A stretch of DNA of 64,000 bases from Flavobacteriales bacterium UBA4110 (GTDB lineage: Bacteria; Bacteroidota; Bacteroidia; Flavobacteriales; Weeksellaceae), in assembly GCA_002383165.1 (NCBI GenBank), contig DFXK01000011.1, forward strand, positions 138,791-202,790, in the 5' to 3' direction. A program made the position numbers and the translations under genes. Below the pieces are notes generated by a model. The model was not told where the DNA came from. It did not search any database and saw only the letters and a program-made list of their open reading frames with translations. Each line of letters begins with the position of its first letter. The stretch's first letter is position 1. Shown in pieces: positions 43,556 to 52,320 of the stretch.

Positions 43556-43640
43556 CTCATTCTCTCGCTGATTTTGCAGATTACGCCAATTATTTCTCAT
43601 TGTAAATCTGCTAAAATCAATTAAATCTGCGAGAAAATTT
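43556..43640. repeat. Short repeat-rich stretch with AATCTGC/GCAGATT units
   Basis: CTCGCTGATTTTGCAGATTACGC, AAATCTGCTAAAATC and AAATCTGCGAGAAAA contain alternating units of the same seven bases on both strands, and TCTCGC/GCGAGA at the ends are complementary. Looks like an intergenic repeat that can fold. It directly precedes the radical SAM gene. Confidence 0.4.
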
Positions 43641-43647
43641 AATTCCA

Positions 43648-44688
43648 GTGTCAGATTTAATTCCAAAAGGTCAAGGCGCGCAGCGCAATGTCATCAACCG
43701 ATTCGATAGATATACTTTCGAACCGGAAGACTATGAATTGGACAAAATCAAGACTCAGGTGACTGAAGTTTTTCCGAAGACAATTATCAATGTTGTGAAA
43801 AGTCCAGATCTGGCAATGGATTATTCGATGAATCCATATCAAGGTTGCGAACACGGCTGTTCCTACTGTTTTGCAAGGCCGACTCACGAATTTTGGGGTT
43901 ATAGTGCCGGAATCGATTTTGAAAGAAAATTGATGGTTAAGAAAAATGCACCGGAACTCTTGGAAAAAACTTTTCAGAAGAAATCTTACGTTCCAAAACC
44001 GATTATGCTTTCTGGAAATACCGATTGTTATCAACCCATTGAAAGACAATTTGAAATCACCAGAAAATTGCTACAAGTTTGTTTGGATTACAGACATCCT
44101 GTTTCTATCATTACCAAAAACGCTTTGATTCTGAGAGATTTGGATATTCTTGAAAAAATGGCAGAGAAAAATCTGATTTCTGTCAATATGAGTATCCCAA
44201 CTTTGAATGAAGATTTGAGAAGAGTAATGGAACCAAGAACTTCCACCGCAAAAAACAAATTGAAAGCGATTGAAGTTTTATCCGAGAAAAATATTCCTGT
44301 GAATGTGATGATTGCGCCAGTAATTCCGGCTTTGACAAGTGACGAAAGTTTATCGATTATGAAATCTGTTTCCGAAGCTGGCGCAAGAAGCTGTGGTTAT
44401 ACTTTGGTTAGGCTGAATGATACTGTTGAACCTGTTTTTGTCCAATGGCTGGAAGCGCATTTCCCCGACAGAAAAGATAAAGTCCTGAATCTAATCCGCT
44501 CAATGCGAGGCGGAAATCTCGGAGAAAAACGATTTTATGAAAGATATAAAGGCGAAGGAAATATTGCTGAAATGATTCATAAAACGTTTGAAATCGGAAA
44601 GAAGAAATTTTTTAATAATCGAGAAAGAGCGATTCTCACAACCGAAAATTTTACAGGAAGCAGAACGCAACAATTGCGATTGTTTTAG
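43648..44688 (+). CDS. Radical SAM protein, PA0069/SplB-like family
   Basis: A 346-residue radical SAM enzyme. The [4Fe-4S] motif CEHGCSYCFARP (CxxxCxxC) is at ~69-80, preceded by SMNPYQG. The barrel continues with GNTDCYQPIE and SVNMSIPTLNEDLRRVMEPR. The family is distantly related to spore photoproduct lyase, but the typical SplB thymine-repair Cys region is not apparent, so the reaction is unknown. Start is GTG at 43648; no better codon exists upstream in frame. Confidence 0.88.
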   Translation: MSDLIPKGQGAQRNVINRFDRYTFEPEDYELDKIKTQVTEVFPKTIINVVKSPDLAMDYSMNPYQGCEHGCSYCFARPTHEFWGYSAGIDFERKLMVKKNAPELLEKTFQKKSYVPKPIMLSGNTDCYQPIERQFEITRKLLQVCLDYRHPVSIITKNALILRDLDILEKMAEKNLISVNMSIPTLNEDLRRVMEPRTSTAKNKLKAIEVLSEKNIPVNVMIAPVIPALTSDESLSIMKSVSEAGARSCGYTLVRLNDTVEPVFVQWLEAHFPDRKDKVLNLIRSMRGGNLGEKRFYERYKGEGNIAEMIHKTFEIGKKKFFNNRERAILTTENFTGSRTQQLRLF

Positions 44689-44706
44689 TATTTTTAAAGA
44701 AAAAAT

Positions 44707-45522
44707 TTGGAATATCTTTTAATTGTTTTTTTAATAACTTCTCTTACTCTTGTGTTGTTTAGGGCTTACTTCGAACCTATTTTTCTAATGGTTTTCAAAC
44801 GACCTCTTTTCAATCACTTCTCAATTTTTCCCAAATCACTTTCACAGAGTGACAGATTATTTCTGGAAAGTGAAATCATATTTTACAAATGCTTAAAACC
44901 AAAATTCAAAAAATCTTTTGAAAATAAAATCACACACTTTCTCAAACGTTATCCAATTATTGAAAGAGAAAATTTAACGCTTTCGCAACAACAAAGAATT
45001 CTAATTGCTGCATCTTACACAGAATTGACTTTTGGGATGAATGTAAAACATCAGAACTCTTTCACCAAGGTCATTGTTTATCCCAAAGCTTACTATTCAC
45101 ATATAAATGATGATTTTCATAAAGGAGAATTCAATTCTATACAAAAAACTATTGTTTTCTCTTGGGAAGACTTTTATCACGGAATAAAAATTTCTAATGA
45201 TAATATTAATCTAGGAATTCACGAGTTTACTCACGCCATTTTACATCAGGCAACAAAACCGAGAACAAACACTTTTGATTACGTTCTGTTCGAAGATGAA
45301 CATCGCAAAATTCAGAAAATGTTGAAGAAAGATAATTACTTTAATTTGATTAAAAATTCTGGTTTTTTTAGAGAATATGCTTTCGTTAATTCAAAGGAAT
45401 TTATCTCCGTCATAATGGAATATTTTTTTGAAAATCCTAAAAGCCTGAAAACGAAATTTCCTGAGCTATACGACCGATTGAAAACTATGCTCAACTACGA
45501 TGAGAATTGTTTTAGTTACTAG
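44707..45522 (+). CDS. MtfA-like zinc peptidase with N-terminal membrane helix
   Basis: A 271-residue member of the MtfA family. The TTG start gives MEYLLIVFLITSLTLVLF, a membrane helix that an ATG at 44788 would remove. The zinc motif HEFTHA lies at ~178-183 in NLGIHEFTHAILHQ, with the third ligand probably the Glu in VNSKEFISVIMEYFFE. E. coli MtfA is a cytoplasmic aminopeptidase modulating the Mlc glucose repressor; Mlc is not evident here. It follows the radical SAM gene by 18 bp. Confidence 0.85.
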   Translation: MEYLLIVFLITSLTLVLFRAYFEPIFLMVFKRPLFNHFSIFPKSLSQSDRLFLESEIIFYKCLKPKFKKSFENKITHFLKRYPIIERENLTLSQQQRILIAASYTELTFGMNVKHQNSFTKVIVYPKAYYSHINDDFHKGEFNSIQKTIVFSWEDFYHGIKISNDNINLGIHEFTHAILHQATKPRTNTFDYVLFEDEHRKIQKMLKKDNYFNLIKNSGFFREYAFVNSKEFISVIMEYFFENPKSLKTKFPELYDRLKTMLNYDENCFSY

Positions 45523-45534
45523 ATTCTTTTCTTT

Positions 45535-45542
45535 AGTTTTGT
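45535..45542 (+). promoter_or_regulatory. Possible menD promoter box
   Basis: TAGTTTTG matches TAnnTTTG and lies 41 bp before the menD start; the nearest TTG is 24 bp upstream, slightly far. Confidence 0.4.
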
Positions 45543-45582
45543 AATCTCAAAAGGCAGTAATCTGTCAAATTAATTTTCCCAA

Positions 45583-47247
45583 ATGAAGCAATATTCCGCA
45601 AAGCGCAGCATCCAGATTCTCGCACATATTCTTGAACAATACGGCATCAATAAAATCATCATTTCTCCAGGTTCCAGAAACGCACCTTTGGCAATTCATT
45701 TTTCCGAAATTGATGCGTTCCAATGTTACAGTATTGTGGACGAAAGAGCGGCTGCATTTGTAGGTTTGGGAATTTCAAAATCGATTAAAAAACCTGTAGC
45801 GCTTACTTGTACAAGTGGTTCTGCAGCTACCAATTATTATCCGGCTATTGTGGAAGCGTTTTATCAGAATGTGCCACTTTTGGTTTTAACAGCAGACAGA
45901 CCTGCAGATTTTGTTGATATTTTTGACGGACAAACCATTCGACAGAAGAATATTTTCCAGCAACATTCTTACGGCGATTTTGAATTGTTGGAAGATGAAA
46001 AAGACGGCGCTGATGATTATAATTTTGAAACCATCAAAAAAGCAGTTGAGCTGTGCATCGAAAAAAGCGGTCCGGTTCACATCAATATTCCTTTGACAGA
46101 ACCTCTCTACAATTTGCTGGAAGAATTGCCTGTAATGCCGGCTGTTGAGAAAACAATTCAGAAAAAGAATTATGAATTACCTTCCAATTTAATTGCTGAT
46201 TGGCATACTTCCAAAAGAATTATGATTTTGGCTGGAACATTGCCTCCCAATCCGGAACTGGAAGCTCAACTTTCCCAATTGGTTAAAAATCATACTGTTG
46301 TTGTCTTAACGGAAATGAATTCCAATCTTCAGCACGATAAATTTTTCGCTCATACCGACCGTTACATCACCGATTTTTCTGAAGAAGATTATCACACTTA
46401 CGCGCCGGATTTGTTAATCACCATCGGACAGAATGTAGTTTCTAAAAGAGTGAAACAATTCCTGAGAAAAGCAAAACCAAAACAGCATTGGCATATCGAT
46501 GAATATTGGCAACCTGATACCTATTATGTTTTAAGTCAAAAGATTGAAACAAAACCAGAAGTTTTCTTTTCCAAATTATTGAAATCTATCAATCTGGAAC
46601 CAAGAGCCTATTTCAATCTTTGGGATGTTCTGAAAGATAAAAAAGACGCCAAGCACGAAGAATATCTGAACAAAGCACCTTTTTCGGATTTCTATCTTTT
46701 TAAACAATTATCCAATAATATTCCGGAAAATTACCGAGTTCATTTTTCCAATTCTTCGGCAATCCGATATGCACAATTATTTGAATATCAGAAATATGAT
46801 GTGTACTGTAATCGTGGAACGAGCGGAATCGACGGTTGTACTTCTACTGCGATGGGATTTGCAATGATGGAAGATGAACCCACGATTTTGATTACCGGCG
46901 ATTTGTCGTTTTTCTATGACATCAATGGGCTTTGGAATCAGTACATTCCGCCTTACACTAGAATTGTGATTTTCAATAATGGCGAGGGAAACATTTTCAA
47001 AATCATTTCTGGGCCAAGCGGAACGAATGCTTTGGACGAGTTCATTGCAACCCAACATCACAGAAACGCTGAATTATTATCAAAGAATTTTGGATTTGAT
47101 TATATAAAAGTTGAAGATGAAATTTCTCTTGACCGTGTTTTACCAAATTATTTCAAACCGGATTCTAAACCAAAAATATTGGAAGTAATGACTTCAGGAT
47201 GTAATAATGCGGATATTTTGAAGCAATATTTTGAAGCTTTGAAGTAA
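45583..47247 (+). CDS. menD: SEPHCHC synthase MenD
   Basis: A 554-residue thiamine-diphosphate enzyme of menaquinone synthesis, joining isochorismate and 2-oxoglutarate. The N-terminal Pyr domain has SPGSRNAPLAIHF and DERAAAFVGLG with the catalytic Glu. The C-terminal PP domain has the ThDP motif GDLSFFYDINGLWN ending in NNGEGNIF (GDG-N type). The menaquinone role matches the electron transport of flavobacteria. No other men genes are in the window. Confidence 0.96.
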   Translation: MKQYSAKRSIQILAHILEQYGINKIIISPGSRNAPLAIHFSEIDAFQCYSIVDERAAAFVGLGISKSIKKPVALTCTSGSAATNYYPAIVEAFYQNVPLLVLTADRPADFVDIFDGQTIRQKNIFQQHSYGDFELLEDEKDGADDYNFETIKKAVELCIEKSGPVHINIPLTEPLYNLLEELPVMPAVEKTIQKKNYELPSNLIADWHTSKRIMILAGTLPPNPELEAQLSQLVKNHTVVVLTEMNSNLQHDKFFAHTDRYITDFSEEDYHTYAPDLLITIGQNVVSKRVKQFLRKAKPKQHWHIDEYWQPDTYYVLSQKIETKPEVFFSKLLKSINLEPRAYFNLWDVLKDKKDAKHEEYLNKAPFSDFYLFKQLSNNIPENYRVHFSNSSAIRYAQLFEYQKYDVYCNRGTSGIDGCTSTAMGFAMMEDEPTILITGDLSFFYDINGLWNQYIPPYTRIVIFNNGEGNIFKIISGPSGTNALDEFIATQHHRNAELLSKNFGFDYIKVEDEISLDRVLPNYFKPDSKPKILEVMTSGCNNADILKQYFEALK

Positions 47248-47303
47248 ACTCTCAGTCTGACATTTCTGATTGTTGCCAAAAGTCTTTTAATGTTTGTCAA
47301 CCT

Positions 47304-47331
47304 TGTCATTGCGAACGAAGTGAAGCAATCT
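47304..47331 (+). repeat. Left inverted repeat of the GIY-YIG unit
   Basis: 28 bp: TGTCATTGCGAACGAAG then TGAAGCAATCT, exactly complementary to 47673-47700. ATTGC and GCAAT at its ends also pair, so each arm can fold alone into a small hairpin. Confidence 0.95.
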
Positions 47332-47358
47332 AAATAAATCATTTGCTACCTTTATTCA

Positions 47359-47670
47359 ATGAAAGCCGGCTTCATTTATATTATGACGAATAAGAATAAT
47401 ACAACATTGTATATTGGTGTAACTTCCCATTTACCAAACAGAGTTGTAGAACACAGACAAAACAAATATCAAAATAGTTTTACAAGTCGTTATAATTTAT
47501 ACAAACTGGTTTATTGGGAATCTTTTCAGGAAATTGGTGATGCAATTACAAGAGAAAAACAATTAAAAGCAGGCTCAAGACAAAGAAAAATTGATCTTAT
47601 TAATACCACAAATCCTCATTGGAAAGATTTATATGAAGATATCAAAGATATTATGGATCCTTTTTATTGA
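47359..47670 (+). CDS. GIY-YIG nuclease family protein (UPF0213-like)
   Basis: A 103-residue stand-alone GIY-YIG domain. The GIY part is GFIYIMTNK, the YIG part is TLYIGVTS, the catalytic Arg occurs in LPNRVVEHR and the metal-binding Glu in ITREKQLKAG; all key residues are present. These small proteins are common in Bacteroidota and their substrate is unknown. The gene is the only cargo between two perfect 28 bp inverted repeats. Confidence 0.9.
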   Translation: MKAGFIYIMTNKNNTTLYIGVTSHLPNRVVEHRQNKYQNSFTSRYNLYKLVYWESFQEIGDAITREKQLKAGSRQRKIDLINTTNPHWKDLYEDIKDIMDPFY

Positions 47671-47672
47671 TG

Positions 47673-47700
47673 AGATTGCTTCACTTCGTTCGCAATGACA
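47673..47700 (-). repeat. Right inverted repeat of the GIY-YIG unit
   Basis: Exact reverse complement of 47304-47331. It begins two bases after the nuclease stop codon, so the gene's 3' end is inside the unit. Confidence 0.95.
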
Positions 47701-47709
47701 TTACATTAA

Positions 47710-48336
47710 TCAAAACTCCAAATCCGATTCCTCCTTCGGAAGATTAATAATTTTTTCAATCGGATAAATGAACATATCATCGAAGTCATTCAAAGCATTG
47801 ATAAGCTGAAAATGTGAGAATTCTTTGATATTATCTAAAGTGATTTCTATTTCCTTGATTTCTTTTGATTCTAAAAGATTTTGCCTCATTACACCATTCA
47901 GAAGATGGCTTTTCGGTGTGAACCAAGTTTTATCTTTCAAGAACAAAAGATTGGAATATGAAGTGTCTGTAATCTGATTATTTTTCACAATAATGACTTC
48001 ATCAGCGTGACTTTTATCTTTCAATTTTTGTAGTTGAGTTCTATCAGCTGACTTAAAGCTATAATCGATTTCATCATCAATAACCAATTCAAAATCATCT
48101 AATTCTGAAATCACATAAGGAATAATCTGCGTCTTGAAATTGTTCTCCAAATCATATTCGATTCGGAATTTATAAAGTCCATCTTCGTCATGTTCTAGGT
48201 TGAGAAATAAACTATAAATATCAATTTTACACTCTTTTCCGAAGTGTGAAAAAGTGTCGTTCATTCTTTTCTGATGAAGTTCTCTCAGGAAAATTTTCTG
48301 GTCTTCAACTTTGATGCTTTCAATAAATCGGGACAT
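47710..48336 (-). CDS. Aminotransferase class IV, aminodeoxychorismate lyase-like
   Basis: A 208-residue PLP enzyme of fold type IV. The region FRIEYDL and SADRTQLQKLKDKSHADEVIIVKN contains the expected PLP Lys, and ITDTSYSNLLFLKDKTWFTPKSHLLNGVMRQ is the conserved family block. It is shorter than E. coli PabC (269 aa), as is usual in this group. It overlaps the pabB-like gene by 17 bp, so the two probably act together to make p-aminobenzoate for folate. Confidence 0.85.
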   Translation of the reverse strand: MSRFIESIKVEDQKIFLRELHQKRMNDTFSHFGKECKIDIYSLFLNLEHDEDGLYKFRIEYDLENNFKTQIIPYVISELDDFELVIDDEIDYSFKSADRTQLQKLKDKSHADEVIIVKNNQITDTSYSNLLFLKDKTWFTPKSHLLNGVMRQNLLESKEIKEIEITLDNIKEFSHFQLINALNDFDDMFIYPIEKIINLPKEESDLEF

Positions 48337-49291
48337 AGATTTTGTTTTTCATTTCTTCGTATTCGCTGACAAGGTCACTTTGATGGGTAATTCCACCTCC
48401 GCTTTTGAAAAACAGTTTTTCTTTCTCTTTTTCAATAAAACGTATCATCACGCAGGAATCCAAATTTTGGCCGTCAAAATAACCTGCAATTCCTGTATAA
48501 AATCCTCTTTCATATTGTTCGGCTTTCAAAATAATTTCCAACGTTTTTGGTTTTGGCGCACCGAGAATAGAACCAGCTGGCAATAATTTTTGAAGAATCG
48601 TTCCAATCTTATTTTCGAATTCCGGTTTGATTTCGCCTTCAATTTCCGAACTCATTGCCAAGAGATTTTTCTGCTTGGTTTTGATGTAATCGATTCTTTG
48701 AAATTCTTTCACCTGAACGTTATCCGCAACCATACTCAAATCATTTCGAAGTAAATCTACAACTGTGTAATGTTCTGCTTTTTCTTTTGGGTCATTTTTC
48801 AGAATATTTTCTGCATTTTCGATTTCCGCATCGATTGTTCCTTTCATCGGATGTGTAAAAATCTTGTTATCAACAATTTCAACAAATGTTTCTGGCGAGA
48901 AAAATACAAAATCATCTGGAAACAGAACTTTATATTTTGCTTTTGAAAATTGAAAAATATCTTCTAAACTAAGATTGGTTTCGATTTCCGTTTTGATAGT
49001 GTAATTAGTCAGATAAGAATTTCCTTTTCTAAGGTTTTCCTGAACGATTTCAAATCCTTTTTTATAATCTTCTAATGTTTCGGGAAATGAATTCCATTCA
49101 AAGTTGGGAATTGTTGCGTGTTGATAATTGACGTTTGTAATATTCGGAAAATCAATCAAAAAAGCTTTATTTTCAATTTCATTTTTTGTGAAAATTCTGA
49201 CTTCATCCATCAAAAAATTAATCAGAAAAAAGAAGGGTTCTTTTCTCTCTGACAACTCGTCCATCTCTTGAAACTGCGGATTCTGAAACAT
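48320..49291 (-). CDS. pabB: Aminodeoxychorismate synthase component I-like
   Basis: A 323-residue chorismate-utilising enzyme. The conserved block FVFFSPETFVEIVDN, then THPMKGTIDAE, VVDLLRNDLSMVA, LLPAGSILGAPKPKTLEII and the final CVMIRFIEKE are clear; THPMKGT carries the PabB-type Lys. It is shorter than E. coli PabB (~450) because the N-terminal region is reduced. The start 49291 (MFQNPQFQEMDELS) is preferred over the hydrophobic 23-residue extension. Confidence 0.9.
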   Translation of the reverse strand: MFQNPQFQEMDELSERKEPFFFLINFLMDEVRIFTKNEIENKAFLIDFPNITNVNYQHATIPNFEWNSFPETLEDYKKGFEIVQENLRKGNSYLTNYTIKTEIETNLSLEDIFQFSKAKYKVLFPDDFVFFSPETFVEIVDNKIFTHPMKGTIDAEIENAENILKNDPKEKAEHYTVVDLLRNDLSMVADNVQVKEFQRIDYIKTKQKNLLAMSSEIEGEIKPEFENKIGTILQKLLPAGSILGAPKPKTLEIILKAEQYERGFYTGIAGYFDGQNLDSCVMIRFIEKEKEKLFFKSGGGITHQSDLVSEYEEMKNKIYVPIY

Positions 49292-49365
49292 AAAAACAAA
49301 AATAGAAAAAAGATGATAGAGAAAAGATAAAAGACTTAAAATGTGGATTATCAGTTTCAATCCTT

Positions 49366-49373
49366 TATTTTTG
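49366..49373 (+). promoter_or_regulatory. Promoter box for the membrane protein gene
   Basis: TATTTTTG matches TAnnTTTG 15 bp before the start codon, implying a 5' leader shorter than ~10 nt. Confidence 0.4.
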
Positions 49374-49388
49374 CAAAAAGTTTGAAAA

Positions 49389-50096
49389 ATGACGACGCCA
49401 AAACCTGAAATCGGGAATATTATCTCAGAAGCTTATCAATATTGGATGAGAACGCTGCCGTTCCAGCTGCTGTTTTCCGTGCTTTATTTTACCATATTTA
49501 TGTTTTCATCGATGTATGCATTTCGCTATTACGGATTATTCGAGGAAATTCTAAAAATACAGGATTTATTTTACTCCGATACGAAGTTATTTGTGGAAAA
49601 ATATTCTGAAATTATGAAAACTGAAAATGCGCAGTATTTTGCAATGGTGGTTATGGTCATAAAGGCAGTGATTTTCCCTCTTAATATCGGTTTTTTGAAG
49701 ATCTACAGAAAACTGGATCTTGGTGAGTCGCCACATATTTCTGACCTTTTTGCGGGATTCCAAGGGCATTATTTCTTCTTATTTGTAATTTATGCGCTGT
49801 TCTGGAATATCATCAATAATTATCTGTTGATTCTTTTTATCATCTGGATTCCTATGCCGTTACTTACACCTTCTCTCGTTTTCTTCAAAAACTACAATTT
49901 TTTTCAGGCTTTCCGCATCAGCATACAAGTTTTTCGCAATAATATCCTGCTATTTATTATCGCAACTCTGGCATCGATTATCATTTCATACAGCGGATTA
50001 GTGATGTTTATTTTCGGAATCTTTGTGACATTTCCGTTTTGGAATGCTGTAATCTATGTGCTTTACAAGCATTTTATCGCTGATTTTCAGGAATAA
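49389..50096 (+). CDS. Polytopic membrane protein of unknown function
   Basis: A 235-residue protein with about five to six membrane helices. The N-terminus EIGNIISEAYQYWMRTLPF and the later FKNYNFFQAFRISIQVFRNNILLFII resemble the DUF975/GDPD-membrane-domain type layout (amphipathic helix, then paired helices). The next gene encodes a likely paralogue. Function unknown. Confidence 0.7.
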   Translation: MTTPKPEIGNIISEAYQYWMRTLPFQLLFSVLYFTIFMFSSMYAFRYYGLFEEILKIQDLFYSDTKLFVEKYSEIMKTENAQYFAMVVMVIKAVIFPLNIGFLKIYRKLDLGESPHISDLFAGFQGHYFFLFVIYALFWNIINNYLLILFIIWIPMPLLTPSLVFFKNYNFFQAFRISIQVFRNNILLFIIATLASIIISYSGLVMFIFGIFVTFPFWNAVIYVLYKHFIADFQE

Positions 50097-50133
50097 TTTT
50101 TATTGAGTTCACCCGTTTAAGATTTTTTTTGTG

Positions 50134-50141
50134 TAGATTTG
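50134..50141 (+). promoter_or_regulatory. Promoter box for the second membrane protein gene
   Basis: TAGATTTG matches TAnnTTTG, 26 bp before the start codon; no TTG at a standard distance. Confidence 0.35.
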
Positions 50142-50166
50142 ATAATCAACTACAAAATAAACTTTT

Positions 50167-50910
50167 ATGGACAATTTCAGTGAATTTGACACCAGAGGTG
50201 TTTCGCCAATTAAAGAAACCGGTGCAATAATCTCTCACGCTTTTGAGAATTATAAAACAATTATTCTTTATTCTATTGTAACTTTGATTGGGGTTGCAAT
50301 CGTTTCATCTATCGTATCATCTATTTTGCAAAGCCTTGTTGGGTATGATTCTTTGGAGGCTCAGGAAATAATTAATGATTCTTTAAGAAATGGTGATTAT
50401 TCTGCGATATCTCACATTCCTGGATTTCGGGCGACAATGGGACTTTCATTCTTTGTAGGAGTTTTATTCTATCCTATTTACACTGGCATTTTAAACGTTT
50501 TGAATAAAGCTAATTATAAGCAAAAAATTGAATTCTCTGACTTATTTATCGGATATAAACAAAACACTGGTAACATTATTTTGTTTTTAGTAATTGCCAA
50601 TATTGCGATTTCTATTTTGTTTGTTATGTGTATTTTACCTGCTATTTTTATCGCTCCATTTTTCTTTTTGGGTCTTCCAATTGTATTTTTTGAAAACAAA
50701 AGCGTGGGTGATACTCTTAGCAAATCCTTCGAATTGACTAAAGAAAACTACGGTGTTCTCTTGGGTGCTTCTTTTTTAGGCATTCTAATTTCGTTTTGTG
50801 GCGTATTTCTTTGTGGGGTTGGCATTATTTTTACTGGATTTTTCTTTATAGCAGTTATGTATTCTGCATATTGCGCTATTTGTGGCGCACCAAGACAATT
50901 AACATCATAA
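50167..50910 (+). CDS. Polytopic membrane protein, paralogue of the preceding gene
   Basis: A 247-residue protein with ~6 helices. It shares with its neighbour the start IKETGAIISHAFENYKT, the mid-protein KIEFSDLFIGYKQN and the block LPIVFFENKSVGDTLSKSFELTKENYG. The pair probably arose by tandem duplication. It is followed 17 bp later by the AI-2E family gene, so they may be co-transcribed. Function unknown. Confidence 0.72.
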   Translation: MDNFSEFDTRGVSPIKETGAIISHAFENYKTIILYSIVTLIGVAIVSSIVSSILQSLVGYDSLEAQEIINDSLRNGDYSAISHIPGFRATMGLSFFVGVLFYPIYTGILNVLNKANYKQKIEFSDLFIGYKQNTGNIILFLVIANIAISILFVMCILPAIFIAPFFFLGLPIVFFENKSVGDTLSKSFELTKENYGVLLGASFLGILISFCGVFLCGVGIIFTGFFFIAVMYSAYCAICGAPRQLTS

Positions 50911-50927
50911 AAATTTTAAAATAAACT

Positions 50928-52016
50928 ATGTCAGACTCTGGTAAACCAATAGATTCTGTTGTCATCAAACAGATTGCTTTAATTCTTCTTATCTGTGTTT
51001 TAGTTGGGTTAATTTGCTGGAATCTGGCATTATTTATTCCTTCTTTTTTAGGAGCAGTTACGCTTTACATTATTTGTAGAAAATTCAATTTTTATTTGAT
51101 TGAGGAAAAAAACTGGAAACCCTGGCTTGCATCAACAGTTCTAATGGTAGGCTCTCTTGTTATTCTGATTTTACCCGTTTATTTTACAGTTGACCAATTG
51201 GTTTCCAAAATGGGAAATGCGCAGGTTTATATGCAGAAATTCAATATATTCCTAGAGAGGATTCATCAATTTGTTTATCAGAAAGTGGGATTTGATATCC
51301 TCAGCAAAGAGAATATTACTAAAGTCACCAATTTTGCAGGAACATTTTCTACAAAAGCATTGAGCACGACTTTCAATACTTTTACAGTAGTTGTTTCGAT
51401 GTATTTTATCTTATATTTTATGTTTGTAAAAGCCAGACTTTTTGAAAAAATTGTTGCCAAAGCAATGCCTTTCAAGAGAACAAATACACAAATGCTGGGA
51501 GATAAATTTGTAAAGTTAGTAATGGCAAATGCGATTGGAATTCCTGTGGTTGCTTTTGGACAAGGTATTGTCGCTCTGATTGGATATTATATTTTTGGAG
51601 CTCCAAGTCCGATGCTTTTATTTGCCTTAACGGCTCTTGCATCTATGTTGCCGGTTGTCGGCGCTGCAATTGTTTATCTTCCTGTAGGGATTTTTATGAT
51701 TGCTGAAGGACAAACAGGTGCGGGCGTTGGGGTCTTAATCTATGGTCTTGTGGTAGTCGGTTTGACCGATAATCTTTTGCGATTCACATTATTGAAGAAA
51801 TTGGAAGACATCCATCCTTTAATCACCGTTTTTGGAATTATTATGGGTATGAATATTTTTGGGTTTATGGGGCTTATTTTTGGTCCTATTCTGATGTCAA
51901 TTACTGTTATGCTAATCCAAGTTTACAGAGATGAATTTTCCGAAGAAGACACACCTCCGCCCTTGAAAATTCCTAATCAAGATGATGATATAGATGTGAC
52001 AAAGATTATAATTTAA
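50928..52016 (+). CDS. AI-2E family transporter
   Basis: A 362-residue membrane protein of the AI-2E/TqsA/PerM family with about eight helices: a long re-entrant region ~75-140, then the conserved PSPMLLFALTALASMLPVVGAAIVYLPVG and the C-terminal GLIFGPILMS block. Members export varied small molecules or act in Na+/H+ exchange; the name does not prove AI-2 transport. The acidic tail (EEDTPPPLKIPNQDDD) is cytoplasmic. The start of the DUF3820 gene touches its stop. Confidence 0.88.
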   Translation: MSDSGKPIDSVVIKQIALILLICVLVGLICWNLALFIPSFLGAVTLYIICRKFNFYLIEEKNWKPWLASTVLMVGSLVILILPVYFTVDQLVSKMGNAQVYMQKFNIFLERIHQFVYQKVGFDILSKENITKVTNFAGTFSTKALSTTFNTFTVVVSMYFILYFMFVKARLFEKIVAKAMPFKRTNTQMLGDKFVKLVMANAIGIPVVAFGQGIVALIGYYIFGAPSPMLLFALTALASMLPVVGAAIVYLPVGIFMIAEGQTGAGVGVLIYGLVVVGLTDNLLRFTLLKKLEDIHPLITVFGIIMGMNIFGFMGLIFGPILMSITVMLIQVYRDEFSEEDTPPPLKIPNQDDDIDVTKIII

Positions 52017-52283
52017 ATGGAAGAAGAAATAAACCCTGAAATCCTTGTAGAAATTTGTACTGTGAAGATGCCTTTCGGCAAGTATCAAAATACAATTCTA
52101 GCAGACCTGCCTGTTTCTTATCTTGAATGGTTTATCAGAAACGGAGGTTTCCCAAAAGGAAAATTGGGAATGCAACTCTCCACAATTTATGAGATCAAAC
52201 TCAATGGTTTGATGGATCTATTAATTCCAATCCGTGGAAAAGTGGATTATCAAAAACCTAAGTCTACGACTTACAGGTTTTAA
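52017..52283 (+). CDS. DUF3820 family protein
   Basis: An 88-residue protein with the DUF3820 motif KMPFGKYQNTILADLPVSYLEWF, then FPKGKLGMQL. Some relatives are called putative quorum-sensing-regulated virulence factors, a label with little support. It directly follows the AI-2E gene (TAA then ATG) and is closed by a terminator. Confidence 0.85.
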   Translation: MEEEINPEILVEICTVKMPFGKYQNTILADLPVSYLEWFIRNGGFPKGKLGMQLSTIYEIKLNGLMDLLIPIRGKVDYQKPKSTTYRF

Positions 52284-52287
52284 ATAA

Positions 52288-52320
52288 AAAATGTTGGAAA
52301 CTGATTCCAACATTTTTATT
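52288..52320. terminator. Bidirectional terminator between DUF3820 and uvrB
   Basis: AAAATGTTGGAA pairs with TTCCAACATTTT around ACTGA; runs of A before and T after serve both strands. Confidence 0.85.

Larger units (their letters stand above)
47304..47700. mobile_element. Candidate mini mobile unit: GIY-YIG gene framed by perfect inverted repeats
   Basis: A 397 bp segment containing one gene and nothing else of size, bounded by perfect 28 bp inverted repeats. The unit lies cleanly between menD and the pabC-like gene. No target duplication is obvious at the edges. The organisation resembles REP-type palindromes with an associated nuclease. Mobility is inferred. Confidence 0.55.

Noticed and set aside
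47304..47700. Classical insertion sequence at the GIY-YIG unit
   Set aside because: No transposase and no visible target-site duplication; it is described as a candidate mini element only.
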